Shown: positions 1-6,671 of the stretch, piece by piece
How the letters are laid out: each line of letters opens with the position of its first letter
Position numbering within the stretch: position 1 is the first letter of the stretch
NCBI GenBank assembly: GCA_030599515.1
Contig: JAUVNV010000039.1
Location: forward strand, 1-13,613
Source of the DNA: Acidimicrobiia bacterium
GTDB taxonomy: Bacteria; Actinomycetota; Acidimicrobiia; Spongiisociales; UBA5794
DNA length: 13,613 nucleotides
Direction: 5' to 3'
Program-made: the position numbers and the translations under genes
The notes under the pieces: generated by a model
The model's database searches: none
What the model was told of the DNA's origin: nothing
The model's input: only the letters and a program-made list of their open reading frames with translations

Positions 1-120
1 GGCTCCCGAGACGACGCAGGCTCCGGACACGACGCAGGCTCCGGACACGACGCAGGCTCCGGACACGACGCAGGCTCCGGACACGACGCAGGCTCCGGAC
101 ACGACGCAGGCACCCGACAC
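1..120 (+). repeat. 18-bp in-frame tandem repeat encoding TTQAPD
   Basis: Five identical 18-bp units (gacgcaggctccggacac) run from 13 to 102. A sixth, with two substitutions, covers 103-120, and a degenerate partial unit covers 1-12. The period is a multiple of three, so each unit adds six residues to the extracellular stalk. Complete identity between units suggests recent copy-number change. The array probably extends upstream of the window. Confidence 0.95.
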
Positions 121-727
121 CACCGCTGCCCCCGGCGACGAGAGCGAAGGCGAAGCTCCCTGGTGGATCCTCATCATCGGAGGACTCCTCGTGGTCGTCC
201 TAATCGTGGTTCTCGCCCGATCGGGCAAGAAGAAGAGCGTCACGGTGGCGAGCGCCGGCCCGACGTGGAAAGAGCTCGCACGGAGCGGCTACGCCGACTC
301 GCGCTGGCTCTTCGACCATCTCACCGAGTCTCTCGCTCTCTGGCGTGGAAACGCCAAGTACGACCAGAAGACGGATGTCGGCGCAACCGCTGAGACGGCA
401 AGCGCCGAGACATGGCAGAAACTCTCCGGCCGTATGAATGCGGCAACCAATCATCTCTACGCCCTCGAGGCTGCGGCACCCGACACCAGGACGGCAGAGA
501 CGGCGCGCGGCGTTGTCGATCGTCTCAACGACACCCGTGCCGCCGTCGACGCGAGGGCAGAGGCTCGCTATGCGTATCGAGCGACCGAGGCGGAAGGGGA
601 AGGACAGCCGGACCGGTCGGCCAGGCTGGCCGCGGCGAGGGACCGCGAGCAGCGGTCGTCCGAGAATCTCAACGAATCGCGAAAGCGCCTGGCGGAGGCG
701 CTGACGAGCCTGTCGGCGATCACCTGA
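2..727 (+). CDS. Membrane-anchored surface protein, C-terminal part (5' end outside window)
   Basis: The frame is open from the first bases of the window, so this is the C-terminal 241 residues of a longer protein; its start is not visible. Visible residues 1-40 are a Thr/Gln/Ala/Pro/Asp hexapeptide repeat (TTQAPD), followed by an acidic linker and a hydrophobic segment at about 54-72 (WWILIIGGLLVVVLIVVLA) closed by RSGKKK. The basic stop-transfer sequence implies that the repeat stalk is outside the cell and the last ~165 residues are cytoplasmic. The tail is hydrophilic, rich in Ala, Arg and Glu, and probably helical (for example the stretch ending SRKRLAEALTSLSA). I do not recognise a family for the tail. 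The repeat resembles the Pro/Thr stalks of wall-spanning proteins, and the unseen N-terminal domain would define the function. The gene converges on the threonine dehydratase, with only 15 bp between the stops. Confidence 0.8.
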   Translation, partial: APETTQAPDTTQAPDTTQAPDTTQAPDTTQAPDTTQAPDTTAAPGDESEGEAPWWILIIGGLLVVVLIVVLARSGKKKSVTVASAGPTWKELARSGYADSRWLFDHLTESLALWRGNAKYDQKTDVGATAETASAETWQKLSGRMNAATNHLYALEAAAPDTRTAETARGVVDRLNDTRAAVDARAEARYAYRATEAEGEGQPDRSARLAAARDREQRSSENLNESRKRLAEALTSLSAIT

Positions 728-742
728 CCGACGGGCAGATCG

Positions 743-1693
743 TCAAAGGCGGCGTGCAGCCTCCAGCCATGAGAGGTCGGTGTTGCCGCCCGAGATGATG
801 ACGCCGACGCGTCGTCCGGAGAAGCGTTCCGGCTCTGTTCTGAGAGCCGCGAGCGGCGTGGCGCCGGAAGGCTCGACCACGAGCTTCATCCGTTGCAGAA
901 AGAACAACGCTGCTTTGAGAATCGATGCCTCGGTCACGCGGATCACTTCTGCCTCGAGGGCGGTCAGGATCGCGAAGGGCCTGGCGCCGATCCCCGTGAG
1001 AAGACCATCGGCCACCGTGACGGGATCGACGACGCCCCCAAGGCGCCGACCTGACCGGAGCGAGCGAAAGGCCTCGTCGACGGCGAAAGGCTCCGCACCG
1101 ATCACCCGGATCACCGGATCTTGCGCCGCACCTACGGTGGCCGCCCCCGAGAGCAATCCGCCGCCGCCGATGGGCGCAACGACCACGTCGAGGCCTTCAA
1201 CTTGATCGACGAGTTCGAGAGTTGCGGTGCCCTGTCCGGCGATGACATTGGAATTGTCGAACGGGTGGACCAGGGCCGCGCCGGTCCGCTCAGCGACATC
1301 TGCAGCGGTCGGTTCCCGATCGGCGTGGTCGCACAACACGACCTCGGCACCGTACGAGCGAACGGCCTCGATCTTGAGCTGCGGTGCGGTGCGTGGCATG
1401 ACGATCCATGCAGGGAGATCGCGAATGGCGGCCGCGTACGCTATCGCCTGGCCGTGGTTGCCGGAGGAGTGGGTCACCACGCCGGGAACATCGTCCGGGA
1501 GTTGCAGGATGGCGTTTGTCGCCCCGCGAGCCTTGAAGGCCCCGACCTTCTGCAGATTCTCAGCCTTGAAGAAGACGCAGGCACCGAGTTCGCGATCAAG
1601 GACCGATGAGGTGAACACTGGCGTCCGGTGAACGTACGGAGCGATGCGATCGGCCGCTGCTTCGATGTCGGCGTATTCGACGGGGAGGGTCAA
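743..1693 (-). CDS. Threonine/serine dehydratase (PLP-dependent, catabolic type)
   Basis: This 316-aa protein is a fold-type II PLP enzyme predicted to deaminate L-threonine to 2-oxobutanoate (or serine to pyruvate) in the cytoplasm. The PLP-binding lysine is K54 in VGAFKARGA. SSGNHGQA (about 76-83) is the substrate/cofactor loop, GGGGL (176-180) binds the PLP phosphate, and SGGN lies near the C-terminus. There is no C-terminal ACT regulatory domain, so it resembles the short TdcB/serine-racemase group rather than biosynthetic IlvA. I chose a TTG start at 1693-1691: it overlaps the TGA of the upstream gene (TTGA) and has AGGAG at 1706-1702, 8 nt before it. No ATG or GTG fits the conserved N-terminus better. 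The frame stays open upstream to 2305, but that part is a shadow of the neighbouring gene. Racemase activity cannot be excluded. Confidence 0.92.
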   Translation of the reverse strand: MTLPVEYADIEAAADRIAPYVHRTPVFTSSVLDRELGACVFFKAENLQKVGAFKARGATNAILQLPDDVPGVVTHSSGNHGQAIAYAAAIRDLPAWIVMPRTAPQLKIEAVRSYGAEVVLCDHADREPTAADVAERTGAALVHPFDNSNVIAGQGTATLELVDQVEGLDVVVAPIGGGGLLSGAATVGAAQDPVIRVIGAEPFAVDEAFRSLRSGRRLGGVVDPVTVADGLLTGIGARPFAILTALEAEVIRVTEASILKAALFFLQRMKLVVEPSGATPLAALRTEPERFSGRRVGVIISGGNTDLSWLEAARRL

Positions 1694-2364
1694 GGGAGTG
1701 GCTCCTGGTTGCGCGGGCGGACCGTCGCGACGAAGTAGGCACCGAACGCTGCGGCGGACAGGACGTGCCATAGAGCGTGGAACTGGAGTATCTGATCGGG
1801 CACGCACGTTGACGCTCCCGAGCGACCCAGGGCGTTGAAGAGGAGCGCGCCGGCGAAGAGAGCAAGAGCCGCTGCATACCAGCGCCCGTCGATGCCGCCG
1901 ATCCTGTGCATGAGGAGATCTGAGACAACCAATGCCGCCGCCGAGATCGCAGTGAGGAGGTTCGTGGACGCGGGGAAGAGAGCGAGGACGATCGCGATGG
2001 TCATGGACACGACGGCAACCGAGACCCATGCCCATGAGCGGCGGATGCCGTAGGCCGAAGCCGGGTTCATGATGATCAGGAACCACAAGGCGGTGAGGAA
2101 CGTGATGTCGTGAGCGAATCCGGCGATCGGGGGTTGTGGGCCGTGGTACAAGAAGCTGCCGATGCCCGTTCCGATGAGCAGGATCCCGAACACGATGCGG
2201 AGTGTTCGCTCCCGATCGTGGGACGGAGCAGCCGTCATCATCAATACGAATCCGACGACCGCGTACGCCAGACTCGTCCAGGCAGCCACGGGTTGGACGA
2301 GCCACCCGTCGCCGAGGGCTTCGCAGTCGCCGGCTCCGAGGGTTGTGAACACGGCTCCGATCAT
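1690..2364 (-). CDS. CREST/ceramidase-like polytopic membrane hydrolase
   Basis: This 224-aa protein has about seven hydrophobic segments. The CREST superfamily signature (alkaline ceramidase, PAQR, Per1) is visible: Ser70 and His74 in GSFLYH, Asp86 in AHDITF, and an HxxxH pair, His196 and His200, in QFHALWHVLSA. In that superfamily these residues form a zinc site that hydrolyses lipid amides or phospholipid bonds. The substrate here is unknown, and bacterial homologues are mostly uncharacterised. I place the start at the ATG at 2364-2362 (MIGAVFTTLGAGDCEA); the frame continues upstream to 2475, but that part is hydrophilic and covers the divergent promoter region. It is the first gene of a two-gene unit with the threonine dehydratase and diverges from the DivIVA gene. 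Assignment to the superfamily is fairly safe; activity is inference. Confidence 0.78.
   Translation of the reverse strand: MIGAVFTTLGAGDCEALGDGWLVQPVAAWTSLAYAVVGFVLMMTAAPSHDRERTLRIVFGILLIGTGIGSFLYHGPQPPIAGFAHDITFLTALWFLIIMNPASAYGIRRSWAWVSVAVVSMTIAIVLALFPASTNLLTAISAAALVVSDLLMHRIGGIDGRWYAAALALFAGALLFNALGRSGASTCVPDQILQFHALWHVLSAAAFGAYFVATVRPRNQEPLP
1694..1706 (-). promoter_or_regulatory. Ribosome binding site that decides the TTG start of the dehydratase
   Basis: On the minus strand AGGAG (1706-1702) lies 8 nt upstream of the TTG at 1693-1691, inside the last codons of the preceding gene. The stop and start share TTGA, so translational coupling is expected. Confidence 0.7.
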
Positions 2365-2449
2365 CCGTGCAGCGTACCCGTGTCGTATGTCACCCCGGTG
2401 ATCCGCCTCGGAGTGGTACGATGTCGACGACCCGGAAGTTCTACTCGGC

Positions 2450-2475
2450 GTGGTCATCGATAACCGGTTGACCAC
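2450..2475. promoter_or_regulatory. Candidate operator: 7-bp inverted repeat overlapping the -35 of the divIVA-like gene
   Basis: GTGGTCA (2450-2456) and TGACCAC (2469-2475) are perfect inverted arms separated by 12 bp, and the interval contains ACCGGT. The right arm overlaps the proposed -35 box TTGACC. This arrangement suits a dimeric repressor, but no regulator is identified. It also lies upstream of the minus-strand CREST gene. Confidence 0.4.
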
Positions 2476-2496
2476 TGAGAGTAGCCGTCATAGACT
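2468..2496 (+). promoter_or_regulatory. Sigma-70-type promoter for the DivIVA-domain gene
   Basis: TTGACC (2468-2473) is separated by exactly 17 bp from TAGACT (2491-2496). Both boxes are close to the housekeeping consensus. Transcription would start near 2503, giving a leader of about 37 nt before the GTG start with its GAGGAGG ribosome site. Confidence 0.65.
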
Positions 2497-2539
2497 GGCT
2501 CCGGGTCTCGTAGGATCAACGCGATCGAGGAGGTCGACA

Positions 2540-3322
2540 GTGGACTCGCTGAAAGAGTCGGTCGAGCGTCAGTCGTTCGACGTCGGACGCCGCGGTTACG
2601 AGCGTGATCAGGTCGATCGATTCCTCAAAGAGCTGACGGTGTCCATCTCCACGCTCGAGGAGGATCTGAGGGACGCCCTCATTCAGAAGCGCGAACTCGA
2701 GCGTCGGAGAGTTGGGAAACTCGAAGTCGAGGATTCCGTCGAATCGGCATACGTAGCGGCGGCCGAGGCCAAGCACAAGCTCCTCTCCGATGCCGAGGAG
2801 CGAGCGTCTCTGATGCTTCGTGATGCCGAGATCGAGACGGCCAAACTACTGGCGGAACCCAAGGCAACAGCGGATCGAGCCAGGAAAGACGCCGAGGGGC
2901 TCCTCCTGCAGGCCCAGGCGCGTCTCGACGCTGCGGCCGAGGAAGCCGAGACCATCCGCGCCGAGGCGGAGTCGATCCGTGCCGACGCAACCCGTCTCGT
3001 GGAAGCTGAGGTCGCAGCAGCGCGAGACGATGCGGAGCGTGTTCGCGCGGAATCGGCATCGGAATCCGAACAGGTTCTCGAGAACGCCCGAACCGAAGCC
3101 GAGGCGACGTTGGCCGAAGCAACCGAACAGGCCTCGGAAGTGTATGAGACGGAGCGGCGGCGCTCCATCGAACGTCTCGCCAAGAGCAGGGACGAGTACG
3201 AGGATCTGGCGCGCCGCCTCCGCTCGCTGAAAGAGGCGACGGGAGACATGCTGACGAACGCTCTCCGTGATCACGAGGCTATCCGGGTCGTGCTCGACGA
3301 GTCGTCGGTCGAGGTTGGTTGA
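2540..3322 (+). CDS. DivIVA-domain coiled-coil protein
   Basis: This 260-aa protein begins with a DivIVA-like N-terminal motif: SFDVGRRGYERDQVDRFLKELTV within residues 1-35, with the conserved pattern RGY..dqVD.FL. Residues from about 40 to 245 are an almost uninterrupted Ala/Glu/Arg-rich coiled coil with no transmembrane segment. DivIVA/Wag31 proteins assemble at curved membranes and poles and recruit wall-synthesis machinery in actinobacteria; a similar polar or septal scaffold role is inferred. The GTG start at 2540 is chosen because GAGGAGG (2527-2533) lies 6 nt before it and the DivIVA motif starts just after. The frame extends to 2450, but that extension would cover the promoter. The next gene is a peptidoglycan-binding OmpA-like protein, which fits an envelope role. 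This may be a divergent DivIVA paralogue rather than Wag31 itself. Confidence 0.82.
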   Translation: MDSLKESVERQSFDVGRRGYERDQVDRFLKELTVSISTLEEDLRDALIQKRELERRRVGKLEVEDSVESAYVAAAEAKHKLLSDAEERASLMLRDAEIETAKLLAEPKATADRARKDAEGLLLQAQARLDAAAEEAETIRAEAESIRADATRLVEAEVAAARDDAERVRAESASESEQVLENARTEAEATLAEATEQASEVYETERRRSIERLAKSRDEYEDLARRLRSLKEATGDMLTNALRDHEAIRVVLDESSVEVG

Positions 3323-3389
3323 CGTCCGGAGACCGCGATCTCGCAGTGTGTGACGGTTGCCGGGGGAGTCGGTAGCATCTCGAGGGAAC

Positions 3390-4616
3390 ATGGCGCGCAA
3401 GACCAAGACCACGAAACGACTCCAGCAACTCGATCGCACAGCAGCGAAGCGATCATCTGCCGCGCCGCCGGGTTTTGGGGCGCCCGTCGACGATGAGCCT
3501 GCAGCGTCGTGGGCGGCGTTCATCGCCGGTGTGATCCTGATCTTCATCGTCTTCACCGCCATGGCTGTCTTCGTCGGCACCCGATCCATCGAAGCCGATC
3601 TGGAGGCCAGATCTGAGCAGAGTCTTCGCTTGGCCGGGTTCGGCGACATCACCGCCGAGGCCGCCGGCTTTGCTATTTCACTGAAGGGCCAGTACATCGA
3701 AGGCCAGGACCTCGTATCAGCGGAAGGAGCGGTTGTAGCCGTCTCCGGCGTCCGGTCGGTGGATGCGAGCGGAGTGTGGGTGGTCGCGGCCACCAAGCTT
3801 GCAGCCGGTGAGATCGTCGGTTCCCCGGTCACGCTGGAATGGACCGGCGACGCAGTGACGGTTTCGGGAGATCTTTCCGCCGAAGAACAGCGGGTCTTCG
3901 TGGATGAATCACTTGCGGCTCTGGAAACGGCAGAGGGCTCTGTCCTGTTCACGAGCATCGATGTCGATGACGTTCAGATCATCGAAGGACTTGCCTCGGA
4001 GGATGAGTGGATCGGCAAGGCCGTCGCGCTCGTCGGATCACTCGCGAACGGGCTGGAGGAGGGTTCGGTCACGGTCAACCCGGCGGGTGAAGTCGTGACG
4101 ACCTCGGGCAAGACCGAGACCCGGCAGGAGAAGCGAGACCTTGTGATCGCTTCAGAGGGTTTCATCGTCGCTCTTCATGATGTCGGATTCGATCTCACCG
4201 ACGGTGTGATCGGCCCGCCGAAGCCGCCGCCCCCAACCCGCGAGGAAGTCGAGGAACTCGAACGGACGCTCGCCGAGTTGATCGAGGGCAAGGTCGTCGA
4301 ATTCGAATTCGCCAGCGATGAACTCACCGAGGTCGGGGAGACACTTCTCGATGAGCTCCTGGTTCCACTGAGAGAGTTCGCTGCCGTGCCGATCGAAATC
4401 GCCGGCCATGCGGACACGCAGGGATCGTCCGAACGGAACCTGGAACTGTCCGTTCGCCGGGCACAAGCGGTCGTCGTCTACTTCGTGGAGCAGGGGGAAG
4501 ATCCCAATCGCTTCATCGCTGTCGGCTACGGTGATACCCGTCCGATCGCGGACAACTCGACAGAAGAAGGTCGGCAGAAGAACCGGCGCATCGAGTTCAT
4601 CGCTCTGGAGGAGTAG
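3390..4616 (+). CDS. OmpA-family peptidoglycan-binding protein with N-terminal membrane anchor
   Basis: The protein has 408 residues. The N-terminus (1-40) is basic then Pro/Ala-rich, followed by one membrane helix at 41-63. The middle (about 64-290) resembles BON domains, with repeated hydrophobic/Gly patterns ending in a GVRSVDAS-type strand, as in mycobacterial ArfA/OmpATb. A Pro-rich linker (GPPKPPPP) precedes the OmpA C-terminal domain at roughly 295-408. That domain shows the expected IAGHADTQGS, NLELSVRRA and NRRIEF motifs, which contact the diaminopimelate of peptidoglycan. The protein therefore probably ties the membrane to the wall. The ATG at 3390 has GAGGG just before it; the frame could also start at 3357. 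It follows the DivIVA gene by 67 bp and abuts a 40-aa membrane protein, as arfA is followed by small membrane proteins in mycobacteria. The BON assignment is tentative. Confidence 0.85.
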   Translation: MARKTKTTKRLQQLDRTAAKRSSAAPPGFGAPVDDEPAASWAAFIAGVILIFIVFTAMAVFVGTRSIEADLEARSEQSLRLAGFGDITAEAAGFAISLKGQYIEGQDLVSAEGAVVAVSGVRSVDASGVWVVAATKLAAGEIVGSPVTLEWTGDAVTVSGDLSAEEQRVFVDESLAALETAEGSVLFTSIDVDDVQIIEGLASEDEWIGKAVALVGSLANGLEEGSVTVNPAGEVVTTSGKTETRQEKRDLVIASEGFIVALHDVGFDLTDGVIGPPKPPPPTREEVEELERTLAELIEGKVVEFEFASDELTEVGETLLDELLVPLREFAAVPIEIAGHADTQGSSERNLELSVRRAQAVVVYFVEQGEDPNRFIAVGYGDTRPIADNSTEEGRQKNRRIEFIALEE

Positions 4617-4739
4617 GTGCTGTACGTCGGCTCACAGATCATCATCTGGATCGTTCTCGCAGTGCTGCTCGGATTCGCCATCGGCTTGATCGCGAAGAGC
4701 CGGAGAGGCATGCGCGTCAAGCGCCGGAGGAAGTACTAG
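4617..4739 (+). CDS. 40-aa single-pass membrane protein
   Basis: The GTG start directly follows the TAG stop of the OmpA-like gene (TAGGTG), and GGAGGAG in that gene's last codons is a strong ribosome site. The translation MLYVGSQIII... contains one hydrophobic helix at about residues 7-26 and ends in a strongly basic tail (KSRRGMRVKRRRKY), predicting a cytoplasmic C-terminus. The coupling suggests it is made in proportion to the OmpA-like protein and may assist its placement. I recognise no family. The real stop, the ribosome site and the clean transmembrane/positive-inside layout argue that it is a genuine gene. Confidence 0.7.
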   Translation: MLYVGSQIIIWIVLAVLLGFAIGLIAKSRRGMRVKRRRKY

Positions 4740-4927
4740 TGCTGTGTCCACGAACGTTCGGGGTGTCGATGTCGAGTCAGGGGCGTTGGGCGCAAGGACG
4801 CACAACGAAGGCGCAGTCGGGACTGCGTCGAGGCGGAGGACGCCGCCAGGGGCGTCGAGGGCCGGAGAGACACGGTGCCCATTTCTGCGACGGACCACTA
4901 GGACGCCTTCGGCGCCGTACTCCGTGC
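4740..4927. other. Convergent intergenic region with repeat copy 1
   Basis: These 188 bp separate the 40-aa gene (plus) from the MFS gene (minus). They hold the 111-bp repeat copy 1, and a short GTACTCAGTAC-like repeat crosses the right edge. A small palindrome CGAACGTTCG lies at 4751-4760. I see no convincing coding frame; the open plus-strand frames here are by-products of GC-rich sequence. Confidence 0.7.
4792..4902 (+). repeat. 111-bp dispersed repeat, copy 1 (inverted relative to copy 2)
   Basis: This segment is identical, base for base, to the reverse complement of 13501-13611. Similarity stops sharply on both sides. Internally it has an inverted repeat CGCAGTC-gg-GACTGCG (4812-4827), a 5-bp stem GGCGG/CCGCC (4832-4847), a 6-bp stem GACGCC/GGCGTC (4839-4856), and a 9-bp direct repeat GCGTCGAGG at 4825 and 4852. 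It carries no evident coding sequence. Read from the MFS gene it begins 25 nt after that gene's stop. Confidence 0.97.
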
Positions 4928-6241
4928 TCAGTACTCAGTACCAGCCTCCGGGTCTGCCATCACGGGGTCCCGCACGAGGGGCGTGGTGAGGAGGAACGCG
5001 GCGATGAGGATCACGAGGACCGAGCCACCGACGTAGACGGGGATCACCCCGATGTATCCGGCGATCATGCCGCCGAGAGCGGCGCCCACCGGTAGACCGA
5101 TCCAAGCGAGCGTTCGCGAGGCCGCGATGACGCGCCCGAGCAACTCGGGCGGAGTGAGCCGCTGACGCATCGTCGTCAGGGCAACGTTGACCCACGCCAC
5201 GCCAGCGAATGCCAGGCCTGCGGGGATCACCGCCCAGAACGATCGCATCATGGCGAGGGTGAGGAAGCCACCTCCGAGGAGGAACAGGCCGGCCACGTAC
5301 ATGGTGCCGAGTGGGACGGTGGTGGCTATCCGGGGGGCGAGTGCGACACCGATGGCGCCGATGGCTGCGTTCAGGGCGTAGAAGATACCGATGCTGACTC
5401 CGACGGTCGTGAGGTCTCCGATGGTGTCGGCAGGGAGATCGAGGATCTCCGTGACGACGAAGAGGACCAGCAGCGCCTCGAGCGGCTGAAATACGAGGTT
5501 CGTCAAGGTTCCGCCCAGGGTCGCCCAGCGAAGTCGTGGATCCCCGATCAGGTGATGCAGGCCGTCCCTGAGCGAATCCATGAACGGCTCACGCGAGACC
5601 CGGGGACGCTCGTGAACGACACGAAGCCTTGCAAGGAACACTGCCGACAAGAGGAAGGTCGCTGCGTTGATGAAGAAGGCGATCGCGAATCCTCCGCTGA
5701 AGGCGATGAGGATGCCCCCGGCGAGCGGTCCGACGCTCAGTGTCACCATGCGGGCAACTGCGAGTCGTGAGTTCGCGTCGATGAGCATGTCCTCGTCGAG
5801 GACTGGAGGCATCAAGGCCTGAAGACCGGAGTCGAAGAACACCGACATCGTTCCGATCACGAACGCAACACCGAAGACGAGCCAGCGGGTACCCGCACCG
5901 TTCGCCGCCGCCAGCGCCAAGCCGATGAAGACGGCGGCGCGCACCAGATCGATCCAGACGAGGGTCGACTTCAGGTTCCGACGGCGATCGAGGAACACGC
6001 CGGCGACCAAGCCGAACAGGAGCATCGGCAGGGTTTCTGCGGCAGCAGTGAGTCCCAGATCGAGCGGTCGTCCGGTGAGGGCGAGAACGAAGTAGGGGAG
6101 CGAGAAGAATGCGATGTAGTCGCCGAACAGGGACACAGCCTGCCCGCCGACGAGGGGCACCATGTTCCGGCGGGCAGTGCGGCGTCCCTTCACTCCCAGC
6201 GGATCGTCGGTTGGGTCTTGGCCAAATGCTCCCGAGTCCAT
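4928..6241 (-). CDS. Major facilitator superfamily transporter (drug/metabolite exporter type)
   Basis: This 437-aa protein has the length and hydrophobicity of a 12-helix MFS carrier. The start of the first helix region (NMVPLVGGQAVSLFGDYIAFFSLPYFV) and the motif-A-like loop between helices 2 and 3 (GLVAGVFLDRRRNLK) resemble the DHA3/MFS_3 group that includes the enterobactin exporter EntS and macrolide efflux proteins. Proton-driven export of a small molecule is the family expectation; the substrate cannot be told. The ATG at 6241-6239 is preferred, giving a short hydrophilic N-terminus; in-frame starts also exist closer to the first helix, and the upstream ribosome site is weak. The last residues GTEY and the TGA stop are encoded inside a GTACTGAGTACTGA repeat, so the original C-terminus may have differed. 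The gene is divergent from the holin-like gene. Confidence 0.85.
   Translation of the reverse strand: MDSGAFGQDPTDDPLGVKGRRTARRNMVPLVGGQAVSLFGDYIAFFSLPYFVLALTGRPLDLGLTAAAETLPMLLFGLVAGVFLDRRRNLKSTLVWIDLVRAAVFIGLALAAANGAGTRWLVFGVAFVIGTMSVFFDSGLQALMPPVLDEDMLIDANSRLAVARMVTLSVGPLAGGILIAFSGGFAIAFFINAATFLLSAVFLARLRVVHERPRVSREPFMDSLRDGLHHLIGDPRLRWATLGGTLTNLVFQPLEALLVLFVVTEILDLPADTIGDLTTVGVSIGIFYALNAAIGAIGVALAPRIATTVPLGTMYVAGLFLLGGGFLTLAMMRSFWAVIPAGLAFAGVAWVNVALTTMRQRLTPPELLGRVIAASRTLAWIGLPVGAALGGMIAGYIGVIPVYVGGSVLVILIAAFLLTTPLVRDPVMADPEAGTEY
4929..4941. repeat. GTACTCAGTAC-type short repeat at the 3' end of the MFS gene
   Basis: CAGTACTCAGTAC at 4929-4941 overlaps the MFS stop codon. A near-identical string, CAGTACTCGGTAC, occurs at 8058-8070 just after trmI. 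On the minus strand it supplies the last codons and the TGA of the MFS gene. Confidence 0.6.
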
Positions 6242-6335
6242 TCTGGAACGAGATGGTACCCGACGATCGCAACGGAGCGCGACCGTCGCGAACGCGATTA
6301 CCCTAAGGGGCAACCGAACACTTTGAGGGACACAC

Positions 6336-6671
6336 ATGGCCACGTTGCAGGATCTCCCCGTGCTGATCGTCGAGTTCCGTGATCTCGCGAAGGAGTACCT
6401 CCTCCAGGAGACCGTCGGGCAGGCGAAGAAACTCGGACGGTTCGCCGGCTTCTCGCTCGGTGCTGCCGCTCTGTGGTCTGCGGCGATGATCCTCATCGGG
6501 GTCGCCGTCATGCGCGGATTGGTCGACGTGCTGCCCGACAGCCCGTATTGGGAGGCGCTCGGATACGTGATCGCCTTCGCCGTGTTCGTCGCCATTGCCG
6601 CGATCGTTGTCAAAGCCGGACCGAGACCCGAACCGGAAGATCAGACTGCGCAGACGGGAGGGCCGACATGA
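6336..6671 (+). CDS. Putative holin-X-like (holin superfamily III) membrane protein
   Basis: This 111-aa protein has an amphipathic N-terminus (about 1-36, LPVLIVEFRDLAKEYLLQETVGQAKKLGR), two membrane helices at about 38-60 and 70-93, and a short polar tail. The layout, an acidic/basic helix ending in a KKLGR-like stretch before two helices, fits the actinobacterial putative holin-X family, which despite its name is a common chromosomal membrane protein. The ATG at 6336 has GAGGG 5-6 nt upstream. Its stop overlaps the next start (ATGA), so it heads a coupled chain of small membrane proteins leading to trmI. No other phage genes are nearby, so lysis is not implied. The family call comes from pattern, not search. 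Confidence 0.65.
   Translation: MATLQDLPVLIVEFRDLAKEYLLQETVGQAKKLGRFAGFSLGAAALWSAAMILIGVAVMRGLVDVLPDSPYWEALGYVIAFAVFVAIAAIVVKAGPRPEPEDQTAQTGGPT

Noticed and set aside
1694..2305. Open minus-strand frame extending the threonine dehydratase by 204 residues upstream
   Set aside because: It is Arg/Pro-rich low-complexity translation overlapping the well-supported CREST gene in another frame; the dehydratase fold starts at the TTG.
2846..3958. 370-aa minus-strand open frame across the DivIVA/OmpA genes
   Set aside because: Ser/Thr/Ala-rich shadow crossing two real genes and their intergenic gap.
4751..4760. CGAACGTTCG as a LexA/SOS box
   Set aside because: The SOS box of actinobacteria needs GAAC and GTTC separated by four bases; here they are adjacent, and the site is not at a promoter.
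4739..5095. Plus-strand frames through the 111-bp repeat
   Set aside because: Low-complexity Arg/Gly translation running into the MFS gene antisense; the matching frame is not preserved in a gene at copy 2.
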